DNA of 64,000 nt from Agathobacter sp. (GCA_017623935.1 JAGAOC010000039.1:21136-85135); one strand, 5' to 3'; shown: positions 35,471 through 44,874, counted from the first letter of the stretch. Notes: generated by a model from the letters alone, not told the origin. Numbers and translations are program-made.

Positions 35471-35559
35471 CGCTAGACGTCCAGTGGACGTCTGCTTAGC
35501 GCCGACCGAAGCGGAGCGAAGACCTTGGACACTGGGTTCAAGGGACGCTCCCGCTTCGG
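35469..35559 (+). repeat. Two large palindromes in the tRNA-Leu downstream region
   Basis: GGCGCTA-GACGTCCA pairs with TGGACGTC-TAGCGCC with a small bulge (35469-35503). CCGAAGCGGAGCG pairs with CGCTCCCGCTTCGG (35506-35559). The block is GC-rich within AT-rich surroundings and lies between two copies of the tRNA 3' end. It looks like a palindromic repeat element, similar in style to the block before folC. Confidence 0.6.
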
Positions 35560-35566
35560 AAAAAGA

Positions 35567-35599
35567 AAAGACCCAAACGATTTCTCGTTTGAGTCTTTC
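35567..35599 (-). terminator. Terminator of tRNA-Leu(UAA)
   Basis: Read on the minus strand, AAAGACTCAAACGA-GAAA-TCGTTTGGGTCTTT gives a 14-bp stem with one G-T pair, followed by a T-run, ten bases after the tRNA. Confidence 0.85.
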
Positions 35600-35608
35600 T
35601 TTTTGAAA

Positions 35609-35693
35609 TGCGGAAGATGGGACTTGAACCCACACGATCGCAATGATCACAAGATCCTTAGTCTTGCTCGTCTGCCAGTTCCGACACTTCCGC
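35609..35693 (-). tRNA. tRNA-Leu (UAA)
   Basis: An 85-base class II tRNA. The acceptor stem is GCGGAAG/CTTCCGC with discriminator A. The anticodon stem CAAGA/TCTTG encloses loop CTAAGGA, anticodon TAA. There is a long variable arm, and the T-arm has GGGTTCAAGTCCC. CCA is not encoded. Its 3' end is repeated at 35390 and 35457, marking it as an integration target. Confidence 0.95.
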
Positions 35694-35817
35694 ATAACTT
35701 ATATTAAGTTGTTGTCTCGCGACGACTTGTTAATAATAGCAAATGGGGAAAAGATTGTCAATGCTTTTTTTGAAAAAATCTTAAATTTTTTTCGAGATTA
35801 AAAAATGAAATTTTCTA

Positions 35818-35846
35818 TTGACATATGAAAGAAAATTCGATAGAAT
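35818..35846 (+). promoter_or_regulatory. Promoter of tRNA-Leu(CAG)
   Basis: TTGACA (35818-35823) and TAGAAT (35841-35846) with a 17-base spacer, 12 bases before the tRNA. Confidence 0.85.
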
Positions 35847-35857
35847 ATCATTTGTTC

Positions 35858-35941
35858 GCAGGAGTGGCGGAATTGGCAGACGCGCAGGCTTCAGGTGCCT
35901 GTGGTAGCAATATCGTGTGGGTTCAAGTCCCATCTCCTGCA
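35858..35941 (+). tRNA. tRNA-Leu (CAG)
   Basis: An 84-base class II tRNA. The acceptor stem is GCAGGAG/CTCCTGC with discriminator A. The anticodon stem CAGGC/GCCTG encloses loop TTCAGGT, anticodon CAG. Long variable arm; T-arm GGGTTCAAGTCCC. CCA is not encoded. Confidence 0.96.
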
Positions 35942-35947
35942 TCATTA

Positions 35948-35975
35948 AGACCGCTGAGGAATCAGCGGTCTTTTG
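35948..35975 (+). terminator. Terminator of tRNA-Leu(CAG)
   Basis: AGACCGCTGA-GGAA-TCAGCGGTCT, a perfect 10-bp stem, then TTT. Confidence 0.9.
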
Positions 35976-36032
35976 TCGATTATAGAATCTTAAGGCAAGA
36001 AAATCCTATAAAGACAAAAGGGATCATGGGGG

Positions 36033-37559
36033 ATGAAATTATCAATGAAGAAAGAATTTGGAATTTCAATAAAAAAAGACGCAACATCTTTGCATTTTGC
36101 AATTGCACTGGCTCTGGCATTAGGCGTCATGCTTTTGATCAATGCATTGGTGGGAAGTATGGGAGGAATGCCGGCACTGGTAGCATTTTTTGTAATGTAC
36201 ACCGGATTGAAGTTCTTCCAGATTGGAAAAAAAGAAGGACAGGAAGAAAATCTTAAAAAGACCATCTGTTTACAGATGATCCAGTATGGCACCGGTTATC
36301 TTCTGATCTGGGCAGGAATGAACGTGGTAGTATTTTTGTCCCGCATCTCCGGATGGGGCAGCATTGATGGTATTACCGTGGGACAGTATGTGAAACAGCT
36401 TGTGGGAAGCACTATGATGGAACGGTGGGCGTACTTCTTTACCGTGATCTTGATGTTTACTTATATTATGTCCCTGTTTCCTCTGATAATCATAAAACGT
36501 CAGAAGATCTGGGTATTGTATCTGTTGGGAGACACAGGATTTTATCTGTTGCTCTGCAGCGGAATTGCAGGAATCTGCCAGAAATTCTTTGTGGAGAGAG
36601 ACAGACGGAGCTGGGCAACCTGTGTGTTGGATGATCTGCTGATGTGTCGGATGGATGAGACTTGGCAGTCGGGGATTTTTATGGTAGGAATCTTTGTGAT
36701 CCTGATCCTTGTGATCGTAGCAGTTTATTTTATAAGTAAAATAAATTACGGAAAAGAGGAGGCTTTGACCAAGGTTACTCTGAAAAAAGAAAACATCCTG
36801 ATTCCAGTGCTGATCGTAGTGCTTCTGGCGGCAGGTGGTGTGGTGTATTTCTTTTTTGGGGATAACAGCACGGACATGGCGTATCACAAAGTGGCAGAAT
36901 GTCTGACCAAGGATTCTGGTTTTGGACCAATGGTGTACGAGGGTAAGGTCTATCTGCCAGCCCAGGAAGAAGCAGCATGGACAGAAGAATTAACGCCTTT
37001 AGGATATTTGGGATATAAAGGGCAGAATTGTGACAGTCGGTTTTATGAACTGGCGGTTGGAAATTTACTATATACAGAAAAAGGTACTATGGATCAGCAT
37101 CTTTGGATGGAAGGGGCTGACCGGAATTATTATGTGCCGGCGCAGGAGATAGAAGAGGAAAGCGCCTGGGAGGAAAATGAAGTCTTTTTGCTATGGGATG
37201 AAGAATGGGAAAGCCAAAGTTCCTATGGCGGAGGATTTACCGGATATACGGTCTGTGAGACAGCGTTGGTAGAGAAATTGAGAGGATTATATCCTCAGGT
37301 GACCTATCGGGAAGAAGATTTTGAAGAATATGATGCATATTTTACCATAAAGACCTATGAAGAGATGCCGGATAATCTGGAAGAGGCAGAAAGTACAGGA
37401 AGCTGGGCTGGCTGTATACTGATAAAGGACAACAAGTTTTATTTTGGAAATATGGAAAATTCCATTACGGGAGATCTGCTGTTAGAACTCTTAGATGTTC
37501 TGGGCGGCTATGAAAATTCCCAGGAAATGATCTCTTCCCAGGAAAATTCTCAGGAATAA
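36033..37559 (+). CDS. Unknown membrane protein with C-terminal extracytoplasmic domain
   Basis: A 508-residue protein. About six membrane helices fill residues 20-235, a seventh lies at about 250-272 (ENILIPVLIVVLLAAGGVVYFFF), and the last 235 residues are acidic, tryptophan-rich and probably outside the cell. The C-terminus has a repeated NSQE motif. The start is uncertain: GGGGG abuts the ATG at 36033, so the ATG at 36045 (MKKEFGISIKK) is an alternative. I do not recognise a family. Confidence 0.65.
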   Translation: MKLSMKKEFGISIKKDATSLHFAIALALALGVMLLINALVGSMGGMPALVAFFVMYTGLKFFQIGKKEGQEENLKKTICLQMIQYGTGYLLIWAGMNVVVFLSRISGWGSIDGITVGQYVKQLVGSTMMERWAYFFTVILMFTYIMSLFPLIIIKRQKIWVLYLLGDTGFYLLLCSGIAGICQKFFVERDRRSWATCVLDDLLMCRMDETWQSGIFMVGIFVILILVIVAVYFISKINYGKEEALTKVTLKKENILIPVLIVVLLAAGGVVYFFFGDNSTDMAYHKVAECLTKDSGFGPMVYEGKVYLPAQEEAAWTEELTPLGYLGYKGQNCDSRFYELAVGNLLYTEKGTMDQHLWMEGADRNYYVPAQEIEEESAWEENEVFLLWDEEWESQSSYGGGFTGYTVCETALVEKLRGLYPQVTYREEDFEEYDAYFTIKTYEEMPDNLEEAESTGSWAGCILIKDNKFYFGNMENSITGDLLLELLDVLGGYENSQEMISSQENSQE

Positions 37560-37661
37560 AAACTTTTTAAGATTAAAAAATAAAAAAAGGAAATTACTTT
37601 TTTGTGCAGAATAAATAATATGTAAGGGCTTTCAGACGTTTTAGGATGAAAGGAGCATAAA

Positions 37662-38675
37662 ATGACAATTCGAGAACAGATTGAGGCAATGGAGAAAGAA
37701 ACATTGAGTCCATATGCCTGTTTTAGTGTAGATTCCAAAGGACGGGACAGAGAAGAAGCGCAGTGTGATATTCGTCCGGTATTTCAAAGAGACAGAGATC
37801 GGATCCTTCACAGCAAGTCTTTCCGAAGATTGAAGAATAAGACTCAGGTCTTTTTAACTCCTAAGGGGGATCATTATCGCACCAGGCTTTCCCATACGTT
37901 GGAAGTATCTCAGAATGCCCGCACCATTGCGAAAGCACTTCGGTTGAACGAAGATCTGGTGGAGGCCATCGCTTTGGGGCATGATCTGGGTCATACACCT
38001 TTTGGCCATGCAGGAGAGTTTATTTTAAATCAGATATATGAGGGTGGTTTTAAACACAACGAACAAAGTGTACGAATCGTAGAGAAATTGGAGAAGGACG
38101 GAGAAGGTCTGAATTTGACCTGGGAAGTCCGGGATGGGATCTTGAACCACCAGACCAGTACCATGCCTCATACTTTAGAAGGCAAGATCGTTCGTTTTTC
38201 CGATAAGATCGCTTATGTGAATTCTGATATTGATGACGCCATTCGGGCACAGCTCTTATGTGAAGAGGACATTCCTTTCGAACTTCGAAGGACTTTGGGA
38301 TTTAATTCCAAGAGCAGATTGAATCACCTGATTCACGACATTATCATACATAGTAAGAACCAGAATGATATTATTATGTCCGAAGAAACTTCCCAAGCAT
38401 TAAAGGATCTTCGGCTATTCATGTTTGAGAATGTATATAAGAATCCTGTGGCGAAGGGCGAAGAGGTGAAAGCCAAAGCCATGTTGGAGCAGATGTATTA
38501 CTTCTACATGGATCATGTGGAAATGCTCCCACAGAAGCACCTGCGTATGATGGAGCAGGGAGAAGATCAGGGGCGAGTAGTCTGTGATTATATTGCTGGA
38601 ATGACGGATCAGTATGCTATCACCAAGTTTAGTGAGCATTTCATGCCGGAGGCTTGGCAGGTAGACGGCTACTAG
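37662..38675 (+). CDS. dgt: Deoxyguanosinetriphosphate triphosphohydrolase-like HD protein
   Basis: A 337-residue HD-domain enzyme that removes triphosphate from dNTPs. Metal residues are visible in TRLSHTLEVSQNARTIA and in LGHDLGHTPFGHAGE. The N-terminal FQRDRDRILHSKSFRRLKNKTQVF is characteristic of this family. Length fits the shorter Firmicute type. The site AAAGGAGC precedes the ATG. It lies directly upstream of dnaG and rpoD, a gene order seen widely in Clostridia, tying nucleotide supply to replication. Confidence 0.93.
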   Translation: MTIREQIEAMEKETLSPYACFSVDSKGRDREEAQCDIRPVFQRDRDRILHSKSFRRLKNKTQVFLTPKGDHYRTRLSHTLEVSQNARTIAKALRLNEDLVEAIALGHDLGHTPFGHAGEFILNQIYEGGFKHNEQSVRIVEKLEKDGEGLNLTWEVRDGILNHQTSTMPHTLEGKIVRFSDKIAYVNSDIDDAIRAQLLCEEDIPFELRRTLGFNSKSRLNHLIHDIIIHSKNQNDIIMSEETSQALKDLRLFMFENVYKNPVAKGEEVKAKAMLEQMYYFYMDHVEMLPQKHLRMMEQGEDQGRVVCDYIAGMTDQYAITKFSEHFMPEAWQVDGY

Positions 38676-38748
38676 ACCTTTTGCAGGCAAGTGGCTGCAT
38701 AAGCCAGCCCTTATGAGCTGGCAAACATAAATTAAGAAAGGAGACTCT

Positions 38749-40530
38749 ATGCCCTACTACTCAGATGAATTAGTTGAAGAAGTGCGTTCCAGAAATGACA
38801 TCGTAGATGTGGTAGGTGGATATGTACGTCTTCAAAAAAAAGGAAATACCTACTTCGGGCTTTGCCCATTCCATAATGAAAAGACAGGGTCTTTTTCCGT
38901 ATCGCCTAATAAGCAGATGTATTACTGCTTTGGCTGCGGAGCAGGAGGGAATGTATTTACATTTCTCATGCAGTATGAGAATTTTACCTTTAAGGAAGCA
39001 ATGGAGACTCTGGCAGACAAAGCCGGGATCGAGCTTCCGAAACAGGAAATGACGCAGGCTCAGAAAAGGGAAGCAGATAGAAGGGGCAGACTTCTAGAGA
39101 TCAATAAAGAAGCTGCCAAATATTTTTACACTCTCTTAAGAAGCAAGAGAGGAACCAGAGCTCACCAGTATTTTGAAGAGCGAGGATTAAGTTCGGAGAC
39201 CATGCAGAAATTCGGACTGGGCTATTCTGACCAGTACAGCGATGATCTGTATCGGTATCTTAAGAAAAAAGGATATGACGATGACATTTTAAAAGATTCC
39301 GGTCTGGTGACCTTAGATGAAGTCAGAGGCGGTTATGACAAATTTTGGAACCGTGCCATGTTTCCTATTATGGATGTGAATAACCGGGTCATTGGATTTG
39401 GCGGACGAGTCATGGGACAGGGAGAACCGAAATACCTAAACTCTCCGGAGACGAAGATCTTTGATAAGAGCCGTAATCTATACGGATTGAATATAGCCCG
39501 TACCACCAGGAAGAATCAGCTTTTACTGTGTGAAGGGTATATGGATGTCATTGCACTGCACCAGGCAGGATTTGACAATGCAGTGGCATCTCTTGGCACC
39601 GCTCTTACCAGTGGACATGCCAATCTATTAAAACGGTATACCAAAGAAGTATACTTAACCTACGATAGCGACGGAGCCGGCGTGAAAGCCGCCCTTCGAG
39701 CAATTCCAATCTTAAAGGAAGTAGGGATCGTAACCAAGGTTATTAATATGCAGCCATATAAGGACCCGGATGAATTTATCAAAGCCCTTGGGGCAGAAGA
39801 ATACCAGAAACGTATTGATGAGGCAGAGAACAGTTTTCTCTTCGAGATACGGGTTATGGAAAGTGATTATGATATGCATGATCCGGAATCCAAGACTGCA
39901 TTTTATAATGAAATAGCAAAGAAACTGCTGGGATTTTCCGAGGAATTGGAGCGAAACAACTATATTGAAGCGGTGGCTTCTAAATATCAGATCGGTTTTG
40001 ACAACCTAAGGAAACTCGTGAATAATCTCGCGGTCAAAGGCGGTATTACCGCCAAACCAACCCAGTTAAAAAGCGGAATCCATGAGAATAAGAAGAAGGA
40101 AGATGGTATGAAACAGTCCCAGAAACTTCTTTTGACCTGGCTCATTGAGAACACCAAGCTTTTTGAACAGATTGGAAATTTGATCACACCAGATGATTTT
40201 ACAGAGGAACTGTATCATCGTGTAGCAGAGATTCTGTTTGCACAATACAAAGACAATGGAAATGTGAATCCAGCGGCTATCATCAGTATGTTTGAAGATG
40301 AAGAGGAGCAGAAGGAAGTAGCTTCTCTGTTCAATGCCCACATTCATAAGGTAGAGACCGTGGCTGAGTTTGAAAAAGCCATCAAAGAAACGGTGATCCG
40401 AGTCAAGCAGAACAGTAACAAATATCGTTTGGAACACTTAGATCCTACCGATATGGAAGGTATGATGAGGGTAATTAATGACAAACGTGCGCTGGAACAA
40501 CTGGAAAAACTGCATATTTCCGTTGAATAA
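38749..40530 (+). CDS. dnaG: DNA primase
   Basis: A 593-residue primase that lays RNA primers at the replication fork. The CHC2 zinc finger is intact (C39, H42, C60, C63). A TOPRIM domain follows, with LLCEGYMDVIALHQAG and the metal site YDSDGAGVKA. The C-terminal helicase-binding region is present (about residues 455-590). The site AAAGGAG precedes the ATG. It is the middle gene of dgt-dnaG-rpoD. Confidence 0.97.
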   Translation: MPYYSDELVEEVRSRNDIVDVVGGYVRLQKKGNTYFGLCPFHNEKTGSFSVSPNKQMYYCFGCGAGGNVFTFLMQYENFTFKEAMETLADKAGIELPKQEMTQAQKREADRRGRLLEINKEAAKYFYTLLRSKRGTRAHQYFEERGLSSETMQKFGLGYSDQYSDDLYRYLKKKGYDDDILKDSGLVTLDEVRGGYDKFWNRAMFPIMDVNNRVIGFGGRVMGQGEPKYLNSPETKIFDKSRNLYGLNIARTTRKNQLLLCEGYMDVIALHQAGFDNAVASLGTALTSGHANLLKRYTKEVYLTYDSDGAGVKAALRAIPILKEVGIVTKVINMQPYKDPDEFIKALGAEEYQKRIDEAENSFLFEIRVMESDYDMHDPESKTAFYNEIAKKLLGFSEELERNNYIEAVASKYQIGFDNLRKLVNNLAVKGGITAKPTQLKSGIHENKKKEDGMKQSQKLLLTWLIENTKLFEQIGNLITPDDFTEELYHRVAEILFAQYKDNGNVNPAAIISMFEDEEEQKEVASLFNAHIHKVETVAEFEKAIKETVIRVKQNSNKYRLEHLDPTDMEGMMRVINDKRALEQLEKLHISVE

Positions 40531-40567
40531 GGACAAAATAGTAAATAACCTGAGAGGATGAATCAAA

Positions 40568-41833
40568 ATGGCAAAGAAAAAAGATGAAAAACTTGAAGCA
40601 GTAGAAACAGAAGACACAAAGGCGAAATTCCAGGAGAAACTCCAGGAACTCTTAGCGTTGGCAAAAAAACGCAAAAATATGTTGGAGTACCAGGAGATCA
40701 ACGACTTTTTTAAGGATATGAACCTGGATGCCGAGAAATTTGAGCTGGTGCTGGAATATTTAGAGCATAACAACATCGACGTATTACGGATCAGCAATGA
40801 TGATGACGATCCAACAGATGATGATCTGTTACTGGAGAGCGAGGAAGATGTGGAAGTTGAGACCATCGATCTTTCTGTACCGGATGGTGTCAGCGTAGAA
40901 GATCCTGTTCGTATGTACTTAAAAGAGATTGGAAAAGTTCCTCTGTTAAGTGCAGAAGAAGAGATCGAACTTGCTCAGAAAATGGAAGCAGGAGCAGTAG
41001 CTTCTGAAAAGATCATTATCTTAAAAGGTCGTAAAGAAGGTGCCAGTGAAGAAGAATTAGCGGAACTTCAGGCGGAGATCAAGGAACTTCAGAGAGATGT
41101 AGACTTGGGAAGTGACGCGAAAAAGAGGTTAGCCGAGGCGAACCTTCGTCTGGTAGTAAGTATTGCAAAAAGATATGTAGGCCGTGGTATGCTGTTTTTG
41201 GATCTGATCCAGGAAGGTAACTTAGGTCTTATTAAGGCTGTAGAAAAGTTTGATTATCGTAAAGGTTATAAATTCTCTACTTATGCAACCTGGTGGATCC
41301 GTCAGGCGATCACTCGTGCTATCGCTGATCAGGCAAGAACCATCCGAATTCCGGTTCATATGGTAGAAACCATCAATAAGCTGATCCGTGTATCCCGTCA
41401 GCTCCTTCAGGAATTAGGTAGAGAGCCAAGTCCGGAAGAGATCGCAGAAGAAATGAGTATGCCGGTAGACCGTGTTCGTGAGATCTTAAAGATCTCTCAG
41501 GAACCAGTATCTTTAGAGACTCCGATCGGTGAAGAAGAAGATTCTCATTTGGGAGATTTCATCAAAGATGATAATGTGCCGGTACCGGCTGATGCAGCAG
41601 CATTTACGTTGTTAAAAGAACAGTTAGAAGAAGTATTAAGCACTTTGACAGAAAGAGAACAGAAGGTTCTGACTCTTCGTTTCGGTCTGGAAGACGGAAG
41701 AGCTCGTACTTTAGAGGAAGTAGGAAAAGAATTTAACGTTACCCGTGAACGTATTCGTCAGATAGAAGCAAAAGCCCTCCGCAAACTCCGTCATCCAAGC
41801 AGAAGCCGCAAATTAAAGGATTATCTGGAGTAA
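40568..41833 (+). CDS. rpoD: Primary RNA polymerase sigma factor
   Basis: A 421-residue sigma-70 factor of group 1. Marks are the region 1.2 segment [11 protein letters not shown], region 2 [50 protein letters not shown] (2.3-2.4), and region 4 [28 protein letters not shown]. An acidic N-terminal region 1.1 precedes these. It directs general transcription, consistent with the many TTGACA/TATAAT promoters in this window. It follows dnaG by 37 bases and overlaps nothing; trmK starts one base after its stop. Confidence 0.97.
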   Translation: MAKKKDEKLEAVETEDTKAKFQEKLQELLALAKKRKNMLEYQEINDFFKDMNLDAEKFELVLEYLEHNNIDVLRISNDDDDPTDDDLLLESEEDVEVETIDLSVPDGVSVEDPVRMYLKEIGKVPLLSAEEEIELAQKMEAGAVASEKIIILKGRKEGASEEELAELQAEIKELQRDVDLGSDAKKRLAEANLRLVVSIAKRYVGRGMLFLDLIQEGNLGLIKAVEKFDYRKGYKFSTYATWWIRQAITRAIADQARTIRIPVHMVETINKLIRVSRQLLQELGREPSPEEIAEEMSMPVDRVREILKISQEPVSLETPIGEEEDSHLGDFIKDDNVPVPADAAAFTLLKEQLEEVLSTLTEREQKVLTLRFGLEDGRARTLEEVGKEFNVTRERIRQIEAKALRKLRHPSRSRKLKDYLE

Positions 41834-41834
41834 A

Positions 41835-42578
41835 ATGGTAAAATTATCCCAAAGGATGAAGGCAGTGGCTGCTATGGTAACCCCGGGACATGTTCTCTGC
41901 GATGTAGGAACGGATCATGGGTATGTTCCCATTGCCCTCATTCAAAAACAGCTCATTCCAAGAGCAATTGCCATGGACATTAATCCGGGGCCTTTGGAAA
42001 GAGCAAAAGAGCATATTGGCCTTTATGAATTAGGAGAGTACATAGAGACCAGACTATCTGATGGAGTTGCCGCTTTACAGGAAGGGGAAGCGGAATCCAT
42101 TGTAGTGGCAGGCATGGGAGGAGAGCTTGTTATCCATATTCTGACAGAGGGAGAAGCGATCTGCCGAAAGGCAAAAGAACTGATCCTACAACCTCAGTCA
42201 GATATTTGGAAAGTACGGAGATTTTTACGGGAGAACAAATACCAGATCGTAGATGAAGATATGGTGTTTGAAGAGGGAAAATATTACCCTATGATGAAGG
42301 TTGTTCCAGTGGAAAAAGACGAAATGTGGGATAGGATCCGGGAAGATCATATCATGCCTTGTGATATTTATGGACCACTTTTGTTGCGGAATGGAAATCC
42401 TGTATTACGGCGTTTCCTTGTGAACCAGCATAAGCAGTTTGCTTCCATTTTACAGGGGCTGGAAACACAGGAACCTTCTGAGGCTATTTTAAAAAGAATG
42501 GAAGAAGTAAAACAGCAGCTGGCATATAATGAATCAGCATATTGTATTTTGGGGGAAATGATCAATGCAGGAATATAA
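41835..42578 (+). CDS. trmK: tRNA (adenine(22)-N1)-methyltransferase
   Basis: A 247-residue class I SAM methyltransferase of the TrmK family, found next to rpoD in many Firmicutes. The SAM loop is CDVGTDHGYVPI (about residues 21-32), then AMDINPGPLERAKEH and VVAGMGGELVIHIL. The C-terminal coiled segment is present. It modifies A22 in the D-loop of some tRNAs. Its end overlaps the start of the nucleoside kinase gene by 14 bases. Confidence 0.92.
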   Translation: MVKLSQRMKAVAAMVTPGHVLCDVGTDHGYVPIALIQKQLIPRAIAMDINPGPLERAKEHIGLYELGEYIETRLSDGVAALQEGEAESIVVAGMGGELVIHILTEGEAICRKAKELILQPQSDIWKVRRFLRENKYQIVDEDMVFEEGKYYPMMKVVPVEKDEMWDRIREDHIMPCDIYGPLLLRNGNPVLRRFLVNQHKQFASILQGLETQEPSEAILKRMEEVKQQLAYNESAYCILGEMINAGI

Positions 42579-44241
42579 GGTGTTATTAAAACTGCAGTCT
42601 GGGGAAGAGAAAGAGATCACGGTTTCAGAAACCGTTACTTTTCTGGAATTAGCAGAAAAATATGAAGATCCGGACAGACCGGTGGCTCTTGCCCGGTTTA
42701 ACGGACATTTACAGGAATTACATCGAACTATCGCAACAGATGGAACATTGTCCTATGTGTCTATGACTCATAAGGATGGAAGAAGAACTTATCGCCGCAG
42801 TGTGACTTTTTTAATGCAGAATGCGGTAGAAAAGATCTGGGATAATAAAGTACAGGTAAGAGTCCTCCATTCTCTTGGACAGGGATATTATTGCGAATTT
42901 ATGGAACCGGATATGAGTTATATGGAAACGACTCCTGAGATGCTCTTATCCTTAAAGATCAAGATGATGGAACTGGTTGACGAGAACCTTCCGATTACCA
43001 AAAATAATGTCCGGACTACGGATGCAGAGGAACTTTTTCATAGGATCGGCATGGAAGATAAGGCAAGACTCCTGCGATATAGGAGAAGTTCCAGAGTCAA
43101 TCTGTATGAACTAAATGGAACCGTAGATTATTTCTATGGATATATGCTTCCGTGTACAGGAATGTTACAGTATTTTGATATTGTGTCTTATGGAGAAGGC
43201 TTTGTGATCCTGTTTCCATATAAGAATCCTACAGTGGTGGAACCACTTGAGACATCTGAGAAGCTCTATCTGACTTTGGAAGAATCTAGGGACTGGAGCC
43301 GTATGCTGGAAGTAGGCACCATAGGTTACTTAAATGATGCGATCTCTCAGGGCAGAGGGCAGGAGATCATGTTGCTGCAGGAAGCCTTGATGGAACAGAA
43401 GATCGGGGATCTGGCAGCTAGGATCTCTCAGAATCCAAAGAATAAATTTATTATGATCGCAGGTCCGTCCTCTTCCGGAAAGACTACTTTTTCTAATCGA
43501 CTTTCTATTCAGCTTATGGCAAAAGGTCTGATCCCTCATCCGATCGGGCTGGATGATTATTATGTGGATCGGGATAAGTGTCCAAAGGACGAAGATGGTA
43601 AATTTGATTTTGAATGTCTGGAATCCATTGATGTAGAACTGTTTAATAAAGACATGGCGGCACTCTTAGCAGGAGAAGAAGTCGAGATCCCTTCTTTTAA
43701 TTTTAAGACAGGAAGAAGAGAATATCGGGGTAGAAAATTAAAATTAGGTGTAGATGATGTTCTGGTCATTGAAGGAATTCACGGATTAAATGATAAATTA
43801 TCCTATTCCCTTCCGGCAGACAGTAAATTCCGCATTTATATTTCGGCTCTTACCCAGTTAAATATTGATGAACACAATCCGCTTTCTACTACAGATGGTA
43901 GATTGTTAAGAAGGATCGTAAGAGATGCAAGAACAAGAGGAACCACCGCTCAGGAAACCATTGCTATGTGGGATTCTGTAAGAAGAGGAGAAGAAAAATA
44001 CATTTTCCCATTCCAAGACGGTGCGGATGCATTCTTTAATTCGGCATTGGTCTACGAAGTGGCAGCTTTAAAAATTTATGCAGAACCATTATTGTTCCAG
44101 ATTCCGAAGGACTGCGAGCAGTATGACGAAGCTAAGAGACTGCTGAAATTCTTAGATTATTTTCTGCCTCTTCCATCTGAAGGAATCAATAACAATTCCC
44201 TGCTTCGGGAATTTATCGGCGGCGGTTGTTTTAATCTATAG
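42565..44241 (+). CDS. TGS-domain nucleoside (uridine) kinase
   Basis: A 558-residue protein. An N-terminal TGS/ThrRS-like part (about residues 1-200) precedes a uridine-kinase-like P-loop domain. Walker A is AGPSSSGKTTFSNRL (about residues 298-312), with the substrate segment LDDYYVDRDKCPKDEDG after it and a DVLVIEGIHGLN strand. Proteins of this build are annotated as nucleoside kinases. It is translationally coupled to trmK and is the last gene of the rpoD block. Confidence 0.9.
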   Translation: MQEYKVLLKLQSGEEKEITVSETVTFLELAEKYEDPDRPVALARFNGHLQELHRTIATDGTLSYVSMTHKDGRRTYRRSVTFLMQNAVEKIWDNKVQVRVLHSLGQGYYCEFMEPDMSYMETTPEMLLSLKIKMMELVDENLPITKNNVRTTDAEELFHRIGMEDKARLLRYRRSSRVNLYELNGTVDYFYGYMLPCTGMLQYFDIVSYGEGFVILFPYKNPTVVEPLETSEKLYLTLEESRDWSRMLEVGTIGYLNDAISQGRGQEIMLLQEALMEQKIGDLAARISQNPKNKFIMIAGPSSSGKTTFSNRLSIQLMAKGLIPHPIGLDDYYVDRDKCPKDEDGKFDFECLESIDVELFNKDMAALLAGEEVEIPSFNFKTGRREYRGRKLKLGVDDVLVIEGIHGLNDKLSYSLPADSKFRIYISALTQLNIDEHNPLSTTDGRLLRRIVRDARTRGTTAQETIAMWDSVRRGEEKYIFPFQDGADAFFNSALVYEVAALKIYAEPLLFQIPKDCEQYDEAKRLLKFLDYFLPLPSEGINNNSLLREFIGGGCFNL

Positions 44242-44251
44242 CACCAGTCAG

Positions 44252-44305
44252 CCTCCTGGGCTCAATAAGAGCAAGCATATGCTTGCTCTTATTGAGCCCA
44301 GGAGG
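44252..44305 (+). repeat. 54-bp perfect palindrome
   Basis: Two 27-base arms (44252-44278 and 44279-44305) are exact reverse complements with no central gap. The arms run from CCTCCTGGGCTCAATAAGAG inward to GCAAGCAT. No T-run follows (GGAACAGC), so it is not a normal terminator. It lies ten bases after the kinase stop and before a small terminator-like hairpin. Confidence 0.9.
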
Positions 44306-44310
44306 GAACA

Positions 44311-44332
44311 GCAAGGAAATCCTTGCATTTTT
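44311..44332 (+). terminator. Weak terminator-like hairpin
   Basis: GCAAGG-AAAT-CCTTGC followed by ATTTTTGG. A short stem with a T-run; it probably ends the rpoD-block transcript before rnpB. Confidence 0.55.
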
Positions 44333-44366
44333 GGTGCAAAGTTGATACACTATATAAGTTCAGGAC

Positions 44367-44704
44367 GCAGGACAGGTGATCGCGGCTGCAAGTGTCGAAA
44401 GACCGCAGGTGAGGAAAGTCCGGGCTTCACAGGGCAGGATGCCGGTTAACGGCCGGTGGAGGAAACTCTAAGGAAAGTGCAACAGAAATATACCGCCAGA
44501 TCTTTCTGGTAAGGGTGGAATGGCAGTGTAAGAGACTACCGCCTCGCTGGTAACAGGGAGGGCACATGTAAACCCCATCTGAAGCAAGACCGAATAAAAG
44601 CGATGACGTGGCCCGCCAGCTTTAGGTAGGTCGCTTGAGACCATTGGCGACAGTGGTTCTAGATAGATGATCACCCAACGACATAACCCGGCTTATCGTT
44701 CTGC
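44367..44704 (+). ncRNA. rnpB: RNase P RNA (class A)
   Basis: The catalytic RNA that trims tRNA 5' ends. Conserved core elements are visible: GAGGAAAGTCCGGGC (44411 region), AACAGGGAG, CATGTAAACCCC, the AGACCGAATA segment and the 3' strand ACATAACCCGGCTTAT. P1 can be drawn between GCAGGAC (44367-44373) and GTTCTGC (44698-44704). The transcript may start a few bases earlier; a TATATA lies at 44351-44356. The 44242-44366 stretch holds the palindrome and hairpin listed separately. Confidence 0.95.
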
Positions 44705-44720
44705 TAATCTGATATATATG

Positions 44721-44755
44721 AAATTGCCGTTTGGATCTCCAGACGGCAATTTTTA
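44721..44755 (+). terminator. Terminator of rnpB
   Basis: AAATTGCCGTTTGGA pairs with TCCAGACGGCAATTT with one mismatch, followed by a T-run. Confidence 0.9.
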
Positions 44756-44874
44756 TGCGAATCTAAAGGAATTCTAAAATCTTTGTGAAAAGACAATAAC
44801 TCTGTTGACGGCAATATTCTGGAAGAGTAAGATTTTTCTAGATATTAGAGAAATCAGAAACGGAGTGTTCGACA

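Noticed and set aside
35825-36256. 143-codon plus-strand frame
   Set aside because: It runs straight through tRNA-Leu(CAG) and its terminator and overlaps the next gene in another frame; no ribosome binding site.
36270-36887. 205-codon minus-strand frame
   Set aside because: Antisense to the membrane protein at 36033; histidine/glutamine-rich as expected from a complementary frame.
44468-44674. 68-codon minus-strand frame
   Set aside because: Lies entirely within RNase P RNA on the opposite strand.
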